NCBI GenBank assembly: GCA_013204555.1
Contig: JABMNO010000058.1
Location: 1-64,000, forward strand
Source: Chloroflexota bacterium
GTDB taxonomy: Bacteria > Chloroflexota > Dehalococcoidia > Lucifugimonadales > Lucifugimonadaceae
Length of the DNA stretch: 64,000 nt
Reading direction: 5' to 3'
The notes below the pieces were generated by a model. That model had not been told where the DNA came from, ran no database searches, and worked only from the letters and a program-made list of their open reading frames with translations. Positions 10,075 to 18,571 of this stretch are shown piece by piece (position 1 is the first letter of the stretch; each line of letters starts with the position of its first letter). Both the position numbers and the translations under genes were made by a program.

Positions 10075-10527
10075 GTGCCAACTACCAACGAAACAGCTCA
10101 GCACATCGACAACGGCACTATACATGACGAAAATTACTGTGTCTTGAAATGCCCCCAAGATGACCCTTTTGGCTCAGCGATCATTCCCCAAGTTACGGAC
10201 TGCGAATCGCGACCACGGGCCGCCTCCGGGATTTGCACCAACTTCGGCGACAGGAAACGCGGGACTTCACTGGGCTATACGACCTCCTACTGCAGTACAT
10301 GCCGACGGCGCTTCACTGACCACACCGGTACACCCTTCAACGACCTGGAGTTTCCAACCGACGTCGTTCTACTAGACGTACTCTGGCGAATCCGCTACAA
10401 ACTCGGTTTCCGTGACGTAGCAGAACTGCTACTCCAATGGGGATTCGAGATCGGCCACCAGACAGTCAGGGGCTGGGAGTTCCGTATTGCTCCGTTGCTC
10501 AGCTGGTCAGCCAAAATCTCCGTGTAA
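10075..10527 (+). pseudogene. Truncated transposase, IS6-like N-terminal half
   Basis: The frame encodes about 150 residues. The second half carries a zinc-ribbon remnant CSTCRRRF, the TGTPFN stretch, then PTDVVLLDVLWRIRYKL and a helix-turn-helix segment ending at APLL, matching the N-terminus of IS6-type transposases with a zinc ribbon. The protein ends right after the HTH, so the DDE catalytic domain is absent. The first 50 residues look unlike a normal start and overlap a dispersed repeat, so the GTG at 10075 may not be a real start. It sits beside a dead integrase, consistent with a decayed mobile-element site. The exact IS family is from memory of the motif pattern, not a search. Confidence 0.65.
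10158..10250 (+). repeat. Dispersed ~95-bp repeat, copy 1
   Basis: This stretch begins CTTTTGGCTCAGC and runs through CCCCAAGTTAC and GCACCAACTTC. It matches the stretch at 13637-13730 over its whole length with scattered differences (roughly three quarters identical by eye). This copy overlaps the 5' part of the transposase remnant, so it may be an element end. Confidence 0.6.
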
Positions 10528-10656
10528 GACGTGAGGCAGCGGTTGCTTCTCCTGGTATCTGTACGAGACTCCCTTAAAGGAACACGGGCGATAGTGCCAC
10601 CTATACCGAGCGATTAATATAGAGGGCAACCTGATCGACTCGATACGCAATACTAA

Positions 10657-11382
10657 TCGACTCTTCGCCTACATATCGTTCCCGCTCTTAGACGCCAGCG
10701 TCTCGCCAGAATCAATCCAACAGACCTCACGAAGCTGTACAGCAAGCTGCTGGACTCAGGGCTCTCGCAAGCCACCGTCAGGTACGTTCACAAGGTAATC
10801 AGGGACATGCTGGGTGGCGCCTACCGTTGGGATTTTGTTGCCCGGAATGTCGCTGAGCTGGTTACCCCGCCGAAACCCACGAGGAGAGAAGCCCCAGCGT
10901 TTTCAATCGAAGAGGCGAAGAGGTTCATCGCAGCAGCGTGGAACGTTGAACTCGAAGCCCTGTTTGTTGTCGCAGCCACATGCGGACGCCGTTAGGCTGA
11001 ATTACTCGGCCTCACATGGGACTCTGTCGATATTGAGAAACAGACGATTCGTATCGACAGGGCCCTTCAATACCAGAACGGAGAGCCCAAGATGGTTGAG
11101 CCGAAGACCAAGGCGTCCGTGAGAGAAATCGCGCTGACGAGTATTGCTGCTGATTCGCTACGACGGCATCGGGCCCGAGAATCTGCACAGGCTATCGCCC
11201 TGGGCGCTGCATGGCAGAACAAACTGAACCTGGTATTCACCAATACCGTCGGGTCACCGCTGGACCGGCACAACATCCTCAAACGGGCGCTCAGGCCAAT
11301 GTTACGAACTGTCGGACTGGATGAGTCTCTGCGCTTCCAGGATCTGAGCCACATCGCAGCACGTCTCGCATTGAGCAGCTAG
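10657..11382 (+). pseudogene. Decayed tyrosine recombinase/phage integrase
   Basis: In one frame, LRLHIVPALRRQRLARI and the core-binding stretch IxPTDLTKLYSKLLDSGLS lead into the catalytic domain with ELLGLTWDSVDIE, VEPKTKASVREIAL and LVFTNTVGSPLD. An in-frame TAG at 10993-10995 falls in the GRR-x-ELLGL motif, exactly where intact relatives read GMRRGELLGL. Another stop (TAA 10654-10656) cuts off the N-terminal arm. Near the end, RFQDLSH replaces the conserved HxLRH box, so the catalytic His and Arg are changed. The frame stops before the nucleophilic Tyr. All of this is visible in the sequence and shows a non-functional remnant. It lies just left of a tRNA-like 3' fragment, the usual target of such enzymes. 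Confidence 0.85.
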
Positions 11383-11721
11383 TCGGCGACAAATAGTCGA
11401 TTACATGGAAAGATTGATGATTTAACTCCTGACTGGCGTCGATAACAGTTGACAGCAACACCGAGGGCCACCAGCGGACGCCGCTGAACGATCAATCTCT
11501 CCATATGCCCTGATCTCAGTTCAGGACGGACGACTGAGCACTCCGAAGAACGCACGATGCAGATCTTGCAAGCGGGGGCTCGTCGGTTCGAGTCCGATCA
11601 GTTCCACAATTTCCTTCTCAATTCATGTGCGGCTGTGTTGAGATGGCTAGGCGCCAGTTCTTGGCTGGCTGGTCGCTTCTAGTGCTGCGATTCACGTGGT
11701 CGGGAATTCGAGCGACCGGAT
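11383..11721. other. Gene-free stretch after the integrase remnant
   Basis: Apart from the tRNA-like fragment, no coding frame with recognisable content and no clear terminator were seen here. Confidence 0.5.
11566..11608 (+). other. 3' half of a tRNA-Ala-like sequence (candidate att site)
   Basis: From the anticodon loop CTTGCAA (anticodon TGC) onward the sequence fits a tRNA: variable region, T-arm GTCGG-TTCGAGT-CCGAT with a paired stem, and an acceptor-like CAGTTCCA end. No matching 5' half precedes it: the bases before the loop do not pair with the GCGGG strand, and no GGAACTG acceptor strand is found at the expected distance. The match begins at the anticodon loop, a common crossover point for tRNA-targeting integrases. 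Inference: an attachment-site fragment left by integration. Confidence 0.55.
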
Positions 11722-12582
11722 ATGCTCTGTCCTATCACGATGCTAGATTCACCCCAACAACGATTTCTCGTTTGCCCGCCCGACTATTTCAATTCCACAT
11801 TTTTATTCAATCCGTGGATGAGTTTCAGCGATTCGGTCGATATCACCCGCGCGACGCGCCAGTGGAATGGAATGGTCGAAGCTATGGAGGAGGCCGGGGC
11901 GGAAGTCGAACTCCTTGAGCCTTCGCCGGATTCTCCCGCTCAGGTGTTCACCGCTGATGGCGCAGTTATTCTTGGCGACCACCAAGCGCTAATCCTCCGC
12001 AATGATGGTCCGCGTGGTGCCCTGGAACCTCGAAACTTCGCCGACTGGCTCAGGGATGACGGATTCGAGGTGGAGTCAATACCGCCCAATCGAACGCTTG
12101 ATGGTGGCAATACTCTGCGCCTGCATGATGACTCTTTTGCTTGCGGTCTCAAGCCAGAGGCAGACGGTTCAGGGGAACGGTACTTCGCGAAGCTGCTCAA
12201 GTTGACCGGAGGGACGTTGCTGCATCAGATCAGACTGACCGATCGCCGTTACCTGCACCTGGACATGGCGATTGGACGTGTCGGGGATGCCGGATACCTG
12301 GTGTTTAAATCGGCGCTTGAGAACGGCCTCGCCTCACTTGAGGGAACTCCAATTGTCGATAGAGAGATCATTCTGGTCGACACACAGGACGCTGAACGGT
12401 TCGCCTGCAATGGGATCACCATCGGTGACACATTCATGACAGGCAAAATATCTGCCAGTCTAATTGACGCAATTGAGAGGCTCGGTTATCGTGCGGTGAC
12501 CTTGGATCTGGATGAGTTTCATAAGGCAGGTGGAGGATTGAAATGTCTGACTTTGCCACTTGGACCGCACTCGGGAATCTGA
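11722..12582 (+). CDS. Pentein-superfamily amidinohydrolase (DDAH/arginine deiminase-like)
   Basis: A 286-residue protein with the order of motifs expected for dimethylarginine dimethylaminohydrolase and amidinotransferase relatives: FNPWMS near the start, an RQW substrate-side element, LDGGN (the EGGD-like acidic motif), LHLD carrying the putative catalytic His, and a C-terminal GGGLKC with the putative nucleophile Cys near residue 275. These enzymes cleave or transfer the guanidinium group of arginine or methylarginine through a thiouronium intermediate. The start is uncertain: ATG at 11722 or the in-frame ATG at 11740, which would give an N-terminus closer to the family start. The next gene begins 40 bp downstream on the same strand, so co-transcription is likely. 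No signal peptide; cytoplasmic. Substrate unknown; free methylarginine/arginine is the default, a peptide substrate is a speculative alternative. Confidence 0.8.
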   Translation: MLCPITMLDSPQQRFLVCPPDYFNSTFLFNPWMSFSDSVDITRATRQWNGMVEAMEEAGAEVELLEPSPDSPAQVFTADGAVILGDHQALILRNDGPRGALEPRNFADWLRDDGFEVESIPPNRTLDGGNTLRLHDDSFACGLKPEADGSGERYFAKLLKLTGGTLLHQIRLTDRRYLHLDMAIGRVGDAGYLVFKSALENGLASLEGTPIVDREIILVDTQDAERFACNGITIGDTFMTGKISASLIDAIERLGYRAVTLDLDEFHKAGGGLKCLTLPLGPHSGI

Positions 12583-12622
12583 ACGACAACAAAACAATAT
12601 GAAGAAGATTGGATAGTACCAA

Positions 12623-13144
12623 TTGAACGAGCCACTGAACTCCGCTGTAAAGGCGTTAATATCCGACGGTTCTCTACTATCTAAATTTCGCCGTGACCCC
12701 GCTGCAGCAATGCGACGGTTCAAATTGTCAGAGTGTGAGCTAGATGCGGTGAAGTCAGGCGATGAGCAGCAGCTGTTGGCTCACGGTATGACGCCGGAAC
12801 TAATAACAGGACAACCGCAGGCCCCTCACTGGTTCGGCGGACTCCTTGGCACAGTCGCACGGCGCATGGCCGCTCCGGCAGTGCTAGCGGTCCTGTTGGC
12901 AATCGCCGTTCAAGGTGCAGCCGCTCCTGACGCCAATGCGGCGCGGGCAAACAAAAGGGCAACTCGGCGGGTAAACAATATCCGCACATTTGGACCGAGT
13001 GGCCTTCGTCGAGCCTCAGTTCGCGCCCGTACTCGATCAAACGTCCGTTATACGCGAGCAGGCATTCGGAAGCGTGCCTCTTACCGCGTCGGACTTCAGA
13101 CGGCCAGCGCACAACTGTGCGTTAAGTGCGGTTTGACCAAATAG
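12623..13144 (+). CDS. Small Arg-rich protein with one hydrophobic segment
   Basis: A 173-residue protein starting at TTG 12623. Residues 1-60 are helical and polar, with a pattern (FRRDPAAAMRRFKLS, then a short acidic run) resembling short LigA-like or leader-like helical domains. Residues about 80-105 form one hydrophobic segment with an Ala-rich end that could be a late signal or anchor. The last 65 residues are very rich in Arg and Lys, spaced every 2-4 residues, and end with a CVKC pair. I do not recognise the protein as a known family. Its position 40 bp after a guanidine-modifying enzyme is suggestive because arginine is its most conspicuous residue. It could be a modified peptide precursor, a nucleic-acid or polyanion-binding protein, or simply a membrane-associated basic protein. 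Confidence 0.6.
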   Translation: MNEPLNSAVKALISDGSLLSKFRRDPAAAMRRFKLSECELDAVKSGDEQQLLAHGMTPELITGQPQAPHWFGGLLGTVARRMAAPAVLAVLLAIAVQGAAAPDANAARANKRATRRVNNIRTFGPSGLRRASVRARTRSNVRYTRAGIRKRASYRVGLQTASAQLCVKCGLTK

Positions 13145-13793
13145 TTGAATCCTGACGCTGAAGGCAGGTCTGGCCCAGTCGATCTGCTGTCAGCGTCAGG
13201 AAACGACCAATCACAACGTTCCGGACCCACGCTACCGCTGGGCTTGTCCGGCGGTGGATGATCAGATCCTGAAGAAGGCTTCGGGGGAAACTTCCAGTCC
13301 CCTGCCACATCATGCGCGGGTTTAGGTTTTTATTGCCTGCAAGCCCAAGAGCGGAGGAGTCGTAACCTTGCTCCGCGTGGTGAATTGAATTGCCTGAAGT
13401 TATGGCAATAGAAGTGACCAGCAAGATTTGATCGGATGATGTGATCCATGTTTGGACGGATCTCTTCGAGTAGCGTTGTGCTCTCGAGTGTGTCTGGTCA
13501 GACGACGGAATTGAGTGACGGCCGCAAGCGAAACATGTTTGACAATTGGCGCAGGGAAAACTAGCGACTTGGACCGATCTCCAACGTGGAATATATGCGG
13601 TCAAGTTATCTGTTTCACAACGTATCCCCAAAAAGCTCTTTTGGCTCAGCAATCTCTCCCCAAGTTACTGACCGCGAATGGCGGCCATGGCGCGCGCGTG
13701 TGGATTCGCACCAACTTCAGTGGCAAAAAAACGTATCCTGCCTTTGCTCGCCGGATGGTGTGAGTTCAAAAGTAGACTGAGGACAGGACGAAA
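13145..13793. other. Gene-poor intergenic region with repeat remnant
   Basis: No convincing gene was found. Frames present on both strands are short, lack recognisable motifs and have no good ribosome-binding site. The right part holds the second copy of the dispersed repeat. Promoter elements for the downstream DUF3604 gene must lie here but none stands out. Confidence 0.5.
13637..13730 (+). repeat. Dispersed ~95-bp repeat, copy 2
   Basis: Partner of the copy at 10158-10250, in the same orientation, sharing CTTTTGGCTCAGC, CCCCAAGTTAC and GCACCAACTTC in order. No transposase fragment accompanies this copy, so it may be a solo element end. Confidence 0.6.
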
Positions 13794-16034
13794 ATGACAC
13801 CCTCATATGACCCGGTTAGATCTAGTCTGGCTCCTGCCGAGTACGGCTCTTTCAGGCTGGACAGTCAGGCCGAGGTGGTGGCAGGTGAATTCACGTCCGT
13901 AAAGCTGATCTTCACGGCTGGCTCTCGTGGGGTCGGAACAGGTGGAAAGATCACAGTATTTAATGAGTGTGACTCTGATTGGGCCGCCCCTCAGATGACC
14001 GATCCTACTGTTGATGAGTACCTCAGCGTTGAAAGGCCATCGGGTGTTGCACTTTTCACCACTTTCCCCAACACCACCACGATCTTATTGACGATCGCCT
14101 CGGGTGCATTGGACAACGGCGATCAAATCATCGTGACAATTGGTGATCGGCGTCACGGTGGCGGCGGAACTCGTGCCCAAACGTTTTACGAGGACGATCA
14201 CTACTTCCTGTGCGAAGTTGACCTAGATGGGTCGGGTAGGGGACAGGTTCTTGAAACACGACCGTCCGTATGTGTCTCGGGCGGTGATTTGGCGGAGTTG
14301 GATGTAATCGCTCCACCAGACGTAAACGCGTCTGATGAGTTCTCACTCTGGATCAAGGCACTGGACCGTTGGGGTAACCCCGCCCGGAACTTCAGCGGCA
14401 ATGTTGTCCTGACCGCGCCCGGTATCGCTCTGGGTTCGCATGAGGTTGCGTTCGACAATGAGCCCACTGGCGTCATTGAGGTGAAGGGATGTCGCATATC
14501 TGAGCCGGGAACGTTACGGGTTACGGCAACCTGCGAAGAAAAAAGTGCGTCAGGTGTCAGCAATCCGATCGTGACCGCTGACATCGGCCTCGCTAAACGA
14601 CTGTTCTGGGGCGATCCCCACTCGGGGCAAGTTGCAGATGCTCGCAAGATCGCCGATTACTACCGGCATGCCCGAGACGTCTCACACATCGATTTTGCCG
14701 GGTACCAACGGAACGACAGTGCACACTCGACAACCGCATACAAGATTCAGCAGGAAGAGGAGTCTAAGTTCCACGAGCCAGGGCGGTTTGTTCCTCTTCC
14801 GGGGTTTGAGTGGTCGGCACACCTCGAATGGGGCGGTCATCACAACGTCTATTTCCGGCGTTTTGATCAGCCAATGAAGCGCTGGAACGGAGCGGCAACC
14901 CTCGGCGAACCCGGAGAAACGGACCTGAGGCATGTTCGAGATCTGCACAACCACTACCGAGGGACCGACACCGTCATAACGCCGCACGTGGGCGGCCAAC
15001 ACGCGGACTTGCAGTTTCACGACCCGCAACTTGAGCCGGTGTTGGAAGTTGTCTCTACGCACGGCTCATTTGAGTGGTTCCTCAGGGAGTCGATTGAGCG
15101 CGGGTACAAGATGGGCTTCGTTGGTGGCAATGATTGCCATACTGGCCGGCCCGGTGATGACCGACCCGGGCATCAGACCCGTCGTTACGCCAAGGGTGGA
15201 CTGACAGGGATTTACGCCGACCATTTGGACCTGGAGTCGATTCTTGACGCCATAAAACGGCGACGTTGCTACGCCACCACCGGGGCGCGTATTCGCGCCG
15301 ATTCGCGTATCGGGACTCACGTCATGGGTGAGGAGTTAACCTCGCATGAGATACCGACCATTGAGGTTGACGCATCTGGAACCGGACCTATTGAACAAGT
15401 AGACATTTTCCGTGGTCTGGAGCAAATTCACAGTGAGACTATCTCTCCGGGAAGGTCCGAAAACCGGGTCCGCGTGACCTGGAAGGGCGCCAGCAAGATG
15501 TCGAGCTATTCTGGCATTGTCTGGGACGGTTCGATCAGAGTAAGTGGCACTCGCGTTGTCAGCGTAAATACCCTTCGGTTCGATAGTCCGCGCTCTCATT
15601 GGAGGCAAGTCAGCGACAATCTCATCGAATTTCACTCCTGGGCATGCGGCTACACCAGTGGTCTTGAACTTGAACTGGAGGATCCCGCTGTGGCCGAAGT
15701 GACACTCAACTTCAGGTCGTCCTTGATTATCGGGGAGAAATTCGGAAAACACGGCGAAACGCCACCGCGTCGGATGGCCCTTAGCGAGGCCGATTCCGGA
15801 TCGATAACGGTGCGGTTGGACGAGCTTGGAGATGAAAAGCTGGCGGTGAACCTTGGTCATCTCGATCGCTCGGTCGCAATCGAACGAGCGCCGGAGCCGG
15901 GTTCATCTGACGCGCGAGTATCGGTAGCCGACTTGAAAATTCAGCCCGGAATCAACCCGTACTGGGCACGGGTGACACAACTGGATCAAGAAGTCGCCTG
16001 GCTGAGCCCAATTTTCGTCGACTACGCCGGGTGA
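13794..16034 (+). CDS. DUF3604-family protein (PHP-like metal-dependent hydrolase)
   Basis: A 746-residue protein. The N-terminal third (to about 260) is beta-rich with Ig-like strands. From about 265 the motif LFWGDPHSGQ opens the DUF3604 domain, followed by YYRHARD, HHNVYFRR, VITPHVGGQHADL, VGGNDCHTGRPGDDRPG and GGLTGIYA, giving a set of His/Asp residues fitting a PHP-type metal site. The C-terminus is a further beta domain. The biochemical function of DUF3604 is not settled; it is frequent in marine bacteria near sulfatases and amidohydrolases, as here. There is no obvious signal peptide, so cytoplasmic or anchored location is open. It is the first gene right of the gene-poor scar and converges on the SelA-like gene at 16066, 31 bp away. 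Confidence 0.8.
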   Translation: MTPSYDPVRSSLAPAEYGSFRLDSQAEVVAGEFTSVKLIFTAGSRGVGTGGKITVFNECDSDWAAPQMTDPTVDEYLSVERPSGVALFTTFPNTTTILLTIASGALDNGDQIIVTIGDRRHGGGGTRAQTFYEDDHYFLCEVDLDGSGRGQVLETRPSVCVSGGDLAELDVIAPPDVNASDEFSLWIKALDRWGNPARNFSGNVVLTAPGIALGSHEVAFDNEPTGVIEVKGCRISEPGTLRVTATCEEKSASGVSNPIVTADIGLAKRLFWGDPHSGQVADARKIADYYRHARDVSHIDFAGYQRNDSAHSTTAYKIQQEEESKFHEPGRFVPLPGFEWSAHLEWGGHHNVYFRRFDQPMKRWNGAATLGEPGETDLRHVRDLHNHYRGTDTVITPHVGGQHADLQFHDPQLEPVLEVVSTHGSFEWFLRESIERGYKMGFVGGNDCHTGRPGDDRPGHQTRRYAKGGLTGIYADHLDLESILDAIKRRRCYATTGARIRADSRIGTHVMGEELTSHEIPTIEVDASGTGPIEQVDIFRGLEQIHSETISPGRSENRVRVTWKGASKMSSYSGIVWDGSIRVSGTRVVSVNTLRFDSPRSHWRQVSDNLIEFHSWACGYTSGLELELEDPAVAEVTLNFRSSLIIGEKFGKHGETPPRRMALSEADSGSITVRLDELGDEKLAVNLGHLDRSVAIERAPEPGSSDARVSVADLKIQPGINPYWARVTQLDQEVAWLSPIFVDYAG

Positions 16035-16065
16035 ACCACATTCTTATTGGGCTGAACATCAGACG

Positions 16066-17199
16066 CTAGCCGAGTAGGTTGCCGATCTCTTCAACCAGTC
16101 GGTCGGCAATGATCATCTCTTCGCCTTCCTGAATGTTGAAGGCGTTTACGGCAATGCCGCTTCCTGAGCGGGCTACGTAAACCCGCGGGTCCCCTTCGTG
16201 TAGCGCGCTCGCAACACGATCACCTGCATCGTCAGGTCCACTTTTGAACGTGATGATGCAGTTGGGGACGAAGTATTTTTGCTGATCCAACTCAACCGAG
16301 GCTTCGACGCCATTGAGCTTAGAAACTCGATCACGGACATGTTCAGCCTGTTTCATCATCCGCGAGATAGCGGCATCTTCATCCGATTCGACGTATAGCT
16401 GCAACGCTGTGGCCATGCCGATCTGCTCTTCGCGTCCTACCTTCTGCGGCCTGCCGATAGCTTGCCCCGGCCCACTGTTCATCAATGCGGCCTCAACGAG
16501 ATCAGCGCGACCGAAAAGTAGTCCAGTTGACTGTGGCCCTCCAAGGAACTTGCCGCCAGAGAAGGTCACCAGATCGGCGCCCTCACGTATAAATCGGCGC
16601 AGATTGTCCCGTGGTGGAACCATTGCCGCTGCGTCCACCATCACCGGCACACCACGGGCGTGAGCGATCTCAACCACCTGCGGCAGCGAAAGGCTAGCTG
16701 GCGCACCTCCGTATGAAAATGTGTAGCCGACTGCAGCAGTTTTATCCGTGATGGACCTTTCCATCTCGCCAGCAGTGCACCCGCTTACACTTCCCGCAAA
16801 AACGACCTTAGCCCCGGCGAACCTGTGGACATTTCCGTACCCGCCAAAATGCACCATCTGCATCACGATCTCGTTCTTGAGGCCAGTCGTGTCCGGGAGT
16901 TGCTTCACCGCGCTATCGTCGTTGCCCGTCATGCACGCTGCGGTCGCCAGAACAATGCCACTTGCTGCACCAGCGCAGATCATTCCCGCTTCTGCTCCAG
17001 TGACCTCGGCCACGAATCTCCCGGTCGCTCTCTTGAGTTCAACCAGATCTACGTATGACTGCGAGGCCAGCCGCATCGCTTCAAGCACCTCTGGCTTCAT
17101 CATCGACCCGCCGTGAGTGGTGTGGGTGCCGCCCGCGTTGATGATCGGTTTCACACCGAATCGAGAGTAAACGGGATTGTTCAACCGGGATTGTGTCAC
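16066..17199 (-). CDS. SelA-like PLP-dependent enzyme (first copy)
   Basis: A 377-residue fold-type I PLP enzyme related to L-seryl-tRNA(Sec) selenium transferase and to D-glucosaminate-6-phosphate ammonia-lyase (DgaE). Visible: the PIINAGGTHTTHGG start, GAEAGMICAGAASG cofactor-phosphate region, VMVDAAA carrying the PLP-contacting Asp, and FSGGKFLGG with the Schiff-base Lys at residue 217. It starts with GTG at 17199. No selB, selD or tRNA-Sec is present in the window, and such genes next to amidohydrolases are usually catabolic, so a real role in selenocysteine synthesis is unlikely. Inferred reaction: ammonia elimination or transamination on an amino-sugar acid or similar compound. It is divergent from a second SelA-like gene starting at 17367. 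Confidence 0.8.
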   Translation of the reverse strand: MTQSRLNNPVYSRFGVKPIINAGGTHTTHGGSMMKPEVLEAMRLASQSYVDLVELKRATGRFVAEVTGAEAGMICAGAASGIVLATAACMTGNDDSAVKQLPDTTGLKNEIVMQMVHFGGYGNVHRFAGAKVVFAGSVSGCTAGEMERSITDKTAAVGYTFSYGGAPASLSLPQVVEIAHARGVPVMVDAAAMVPPRDNLRRFIREGADLVTFSGGKFLGGPQSTGLLFGRADLVEAALMNSGPGQAIGRPQKVGREEQIGMATALQLYVESDEDAAISRMMKQAEHVRDRVSKLNGVEASVELDQQKYFVPNCIITFKSGPDDAGDRVASALHEGDPRVYVARSGSGIAVNAFNIQEGEEMIIADRLVEEIGNLLG

Positions 17200-17366
17200 T
17201 GGAGGCTCCCATCAGCGTCTGGCCTGGCGTAGTTAATGCGATCACAGGAATTCAGCGCCCGATTCTACAGTCCGTGTGGTACAACTACGGCCGCGATTCG
17301 GAAACACGTTGCCAGACGGCACGGTTTACTCCGGCAATTCAGGCCGTTGATATGCAGGTGAACAAA

Positions 17367-18503
17367 ATGTCAGACATATACGCCCAGTTCGGAATTACTC
17401 CCGGCATCAATGCGAGAGGGAATCAGACGCTTCTTGGGGGCTCAACTCCACCACCGGAAGTGCAACAGGCCATGGACGAGGCGACAAACGCCGGATTCGT
17501 CGACTTTGAAGAGTTACTCCGTAAGACCGGTGAGTTCATTGCGGACACACTGGGCACTGAAATGGCTTTCGTTACATCCGGCGCCGCCGCCGCGATCTCA
17601 CTTGGTTCCGCCGCAGCTCTCGCGGGAGATGATCGGGACAAGATAGGCGCAATCCCGGATACCTCTGGATTTGACCGCAATGAATTCGTGTTCCAGAAAG
17701 GCCATGACTACACCTACAGGCGTTGCTTCACACTCTCGGGAGCCAAGTTGGTAGACGTGGGCCGTGACAATGGCTGCACCGTGGAGGAGATGGAGGCTGG
17801 CATTGGCCCGAAGACAGCAGCAATCGCATATTTCGAAAGCGGCCACTGGGGAACCGAATGGGTATCACTGGATGAAGCCAGAGAGGTTGCGGATCGCCAC
17901 GGGATAAAACTTGTCGTCGATGCGGCAGGGCAGATGTATCCATTAGAGCGATTTACACGTGTAGCGCGCATCGGGGATGTTGTGGCATTTGGAGCGAAGT
18001 ATTTCGGATCGCCACATTCAACCGGCATCTGCACCGGGAGAGCTGACATGGTGGAATCCGCATTCCAGCAGAATTTCCTTGGGTTTGAACTGGCTGGTCT
18101 GAAAGGTCTGAAAAGACCGTTCGGGCGTCCCTACAAGACAGACCGCGGAGAAGTAGTTGGGGTAGCGGTTGCATTGCGACGATGGTTCACGATGGACCAC
18201 GAGGAACGGCTGGCCATTGAAGACAGCAAGCGTGATGCCATCAGCGCCGGATTGGCCGGTATCCCAGGAGTTGAGACATCAATCCCATCCGAGCCATTGA
18301 TAGGTCCCAACGTTGTTGTGCAGGTATTCATTGATAGTGCGATCACAGGCAAAACCACTCATGAGGTCATAGATGAACTTGCAGCGGGTGATCCTCCGAT
18401 CTGGACTCGTGGCGATGATAAGTCGATCAATATCGGCGTCCAGGTGCTGACCGATGAACAGGTTCAAACCGTCATAGACCGTTTGCGAAGCGCTCTCACA
18501 TAG
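17367..18503 (+). CDS. SelA-like PLP-dependent enzyme (second copy)
   Basis: A 378-residue protein from the ATG at 17367, chosen because it has an AGGTG ribosome-binding site and matches the family start (MSDIYAQFGITPGINARGN). Motifs follow the first copy: TSGAAAAISLGSAAAL, LVVDAAGQMYP, and FGAKYFGSPHSTG with the Schiff-base Lys at residue 211. The two copies are clearly paralogous but diverged in active-site surroundings (SGGKFLGGPQ versus GAKYFGSPH), so they probably act on different substrates. It is followed after 68 bp by an amidohydrolase of the EF_0837/AHA_3915 type, a partner often found next to SelA-like enzymes; together they suggest hydrolysis of an N-acyl or cyclic amide followed by PLP-dependent deamination. 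Confidence 0.8.
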   Translation: MSDIYAQFGITPGINARGNQTLLGGSTPPPEVQQAMDEATNAGFVDFEELLRKTGEFIADTLGTEMAFVTSGAAAAISLGSAAALAGDDRDKIGAIPDTSGFDRNEFVFQKGHDYTYRRCFTLSGAKLVDVGRDNGCTVEEMEAGIGPKTAAIAYFESGHWGTEWVSLDEAREVADRHGIKLVVDAAGQMYPLERFTRVARIGDVVAFGAKYFGSPHSTGICTGRADMVESAFQQNFLGFELAGLKGLKRPFGRPYKTDRGEVVGVAVALRRWFTMDHEERLAIEDSKRDAISAGLAGIPGVETSIPSEPLIGPNVVVQVFIDSAITGKTTHEVIDELAAGDPPIWTRGDDKSINIGVQVLTDEQVQTVIDRLRSALT

Positions 18504-18571
18504 ATGGTGCTCTACTGATCTGAGATAGAAGCAACTCGAGAAATATCGATCGTGAAAATGAGGTAGCGACT

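Noticed and set aside
10993-10995. In-frame TAG as a recoded codon in the integrase
   Set aside because: The frame also lacks its N-terminal arm, the catalytic His/Arg and the Tyr, so ordinary decay explains it.
11540-11613. A complete tRNA-Ala gene
   Set aside because: The 5' acceptor strand and D-arm cannot be found and the anticodon stem does not pair; only the 3' half fits.
13122-13652. A 176-codon minus-strand frame in the gene-poor region
   Set aside because: No motif, uneven composition, no ribosome-binding site, and it overlaps a dispersed repeat and the 3' end of the small Arg-rich gene.
16066-18503. SelA-like genes as evidence of selenocysteine synthesis
   Set aside because: No selB, selD or tRNA-Sec in the window, and the neighbours are catabolic amidohydrolases; there are two diverged copies, unlike a single selA.
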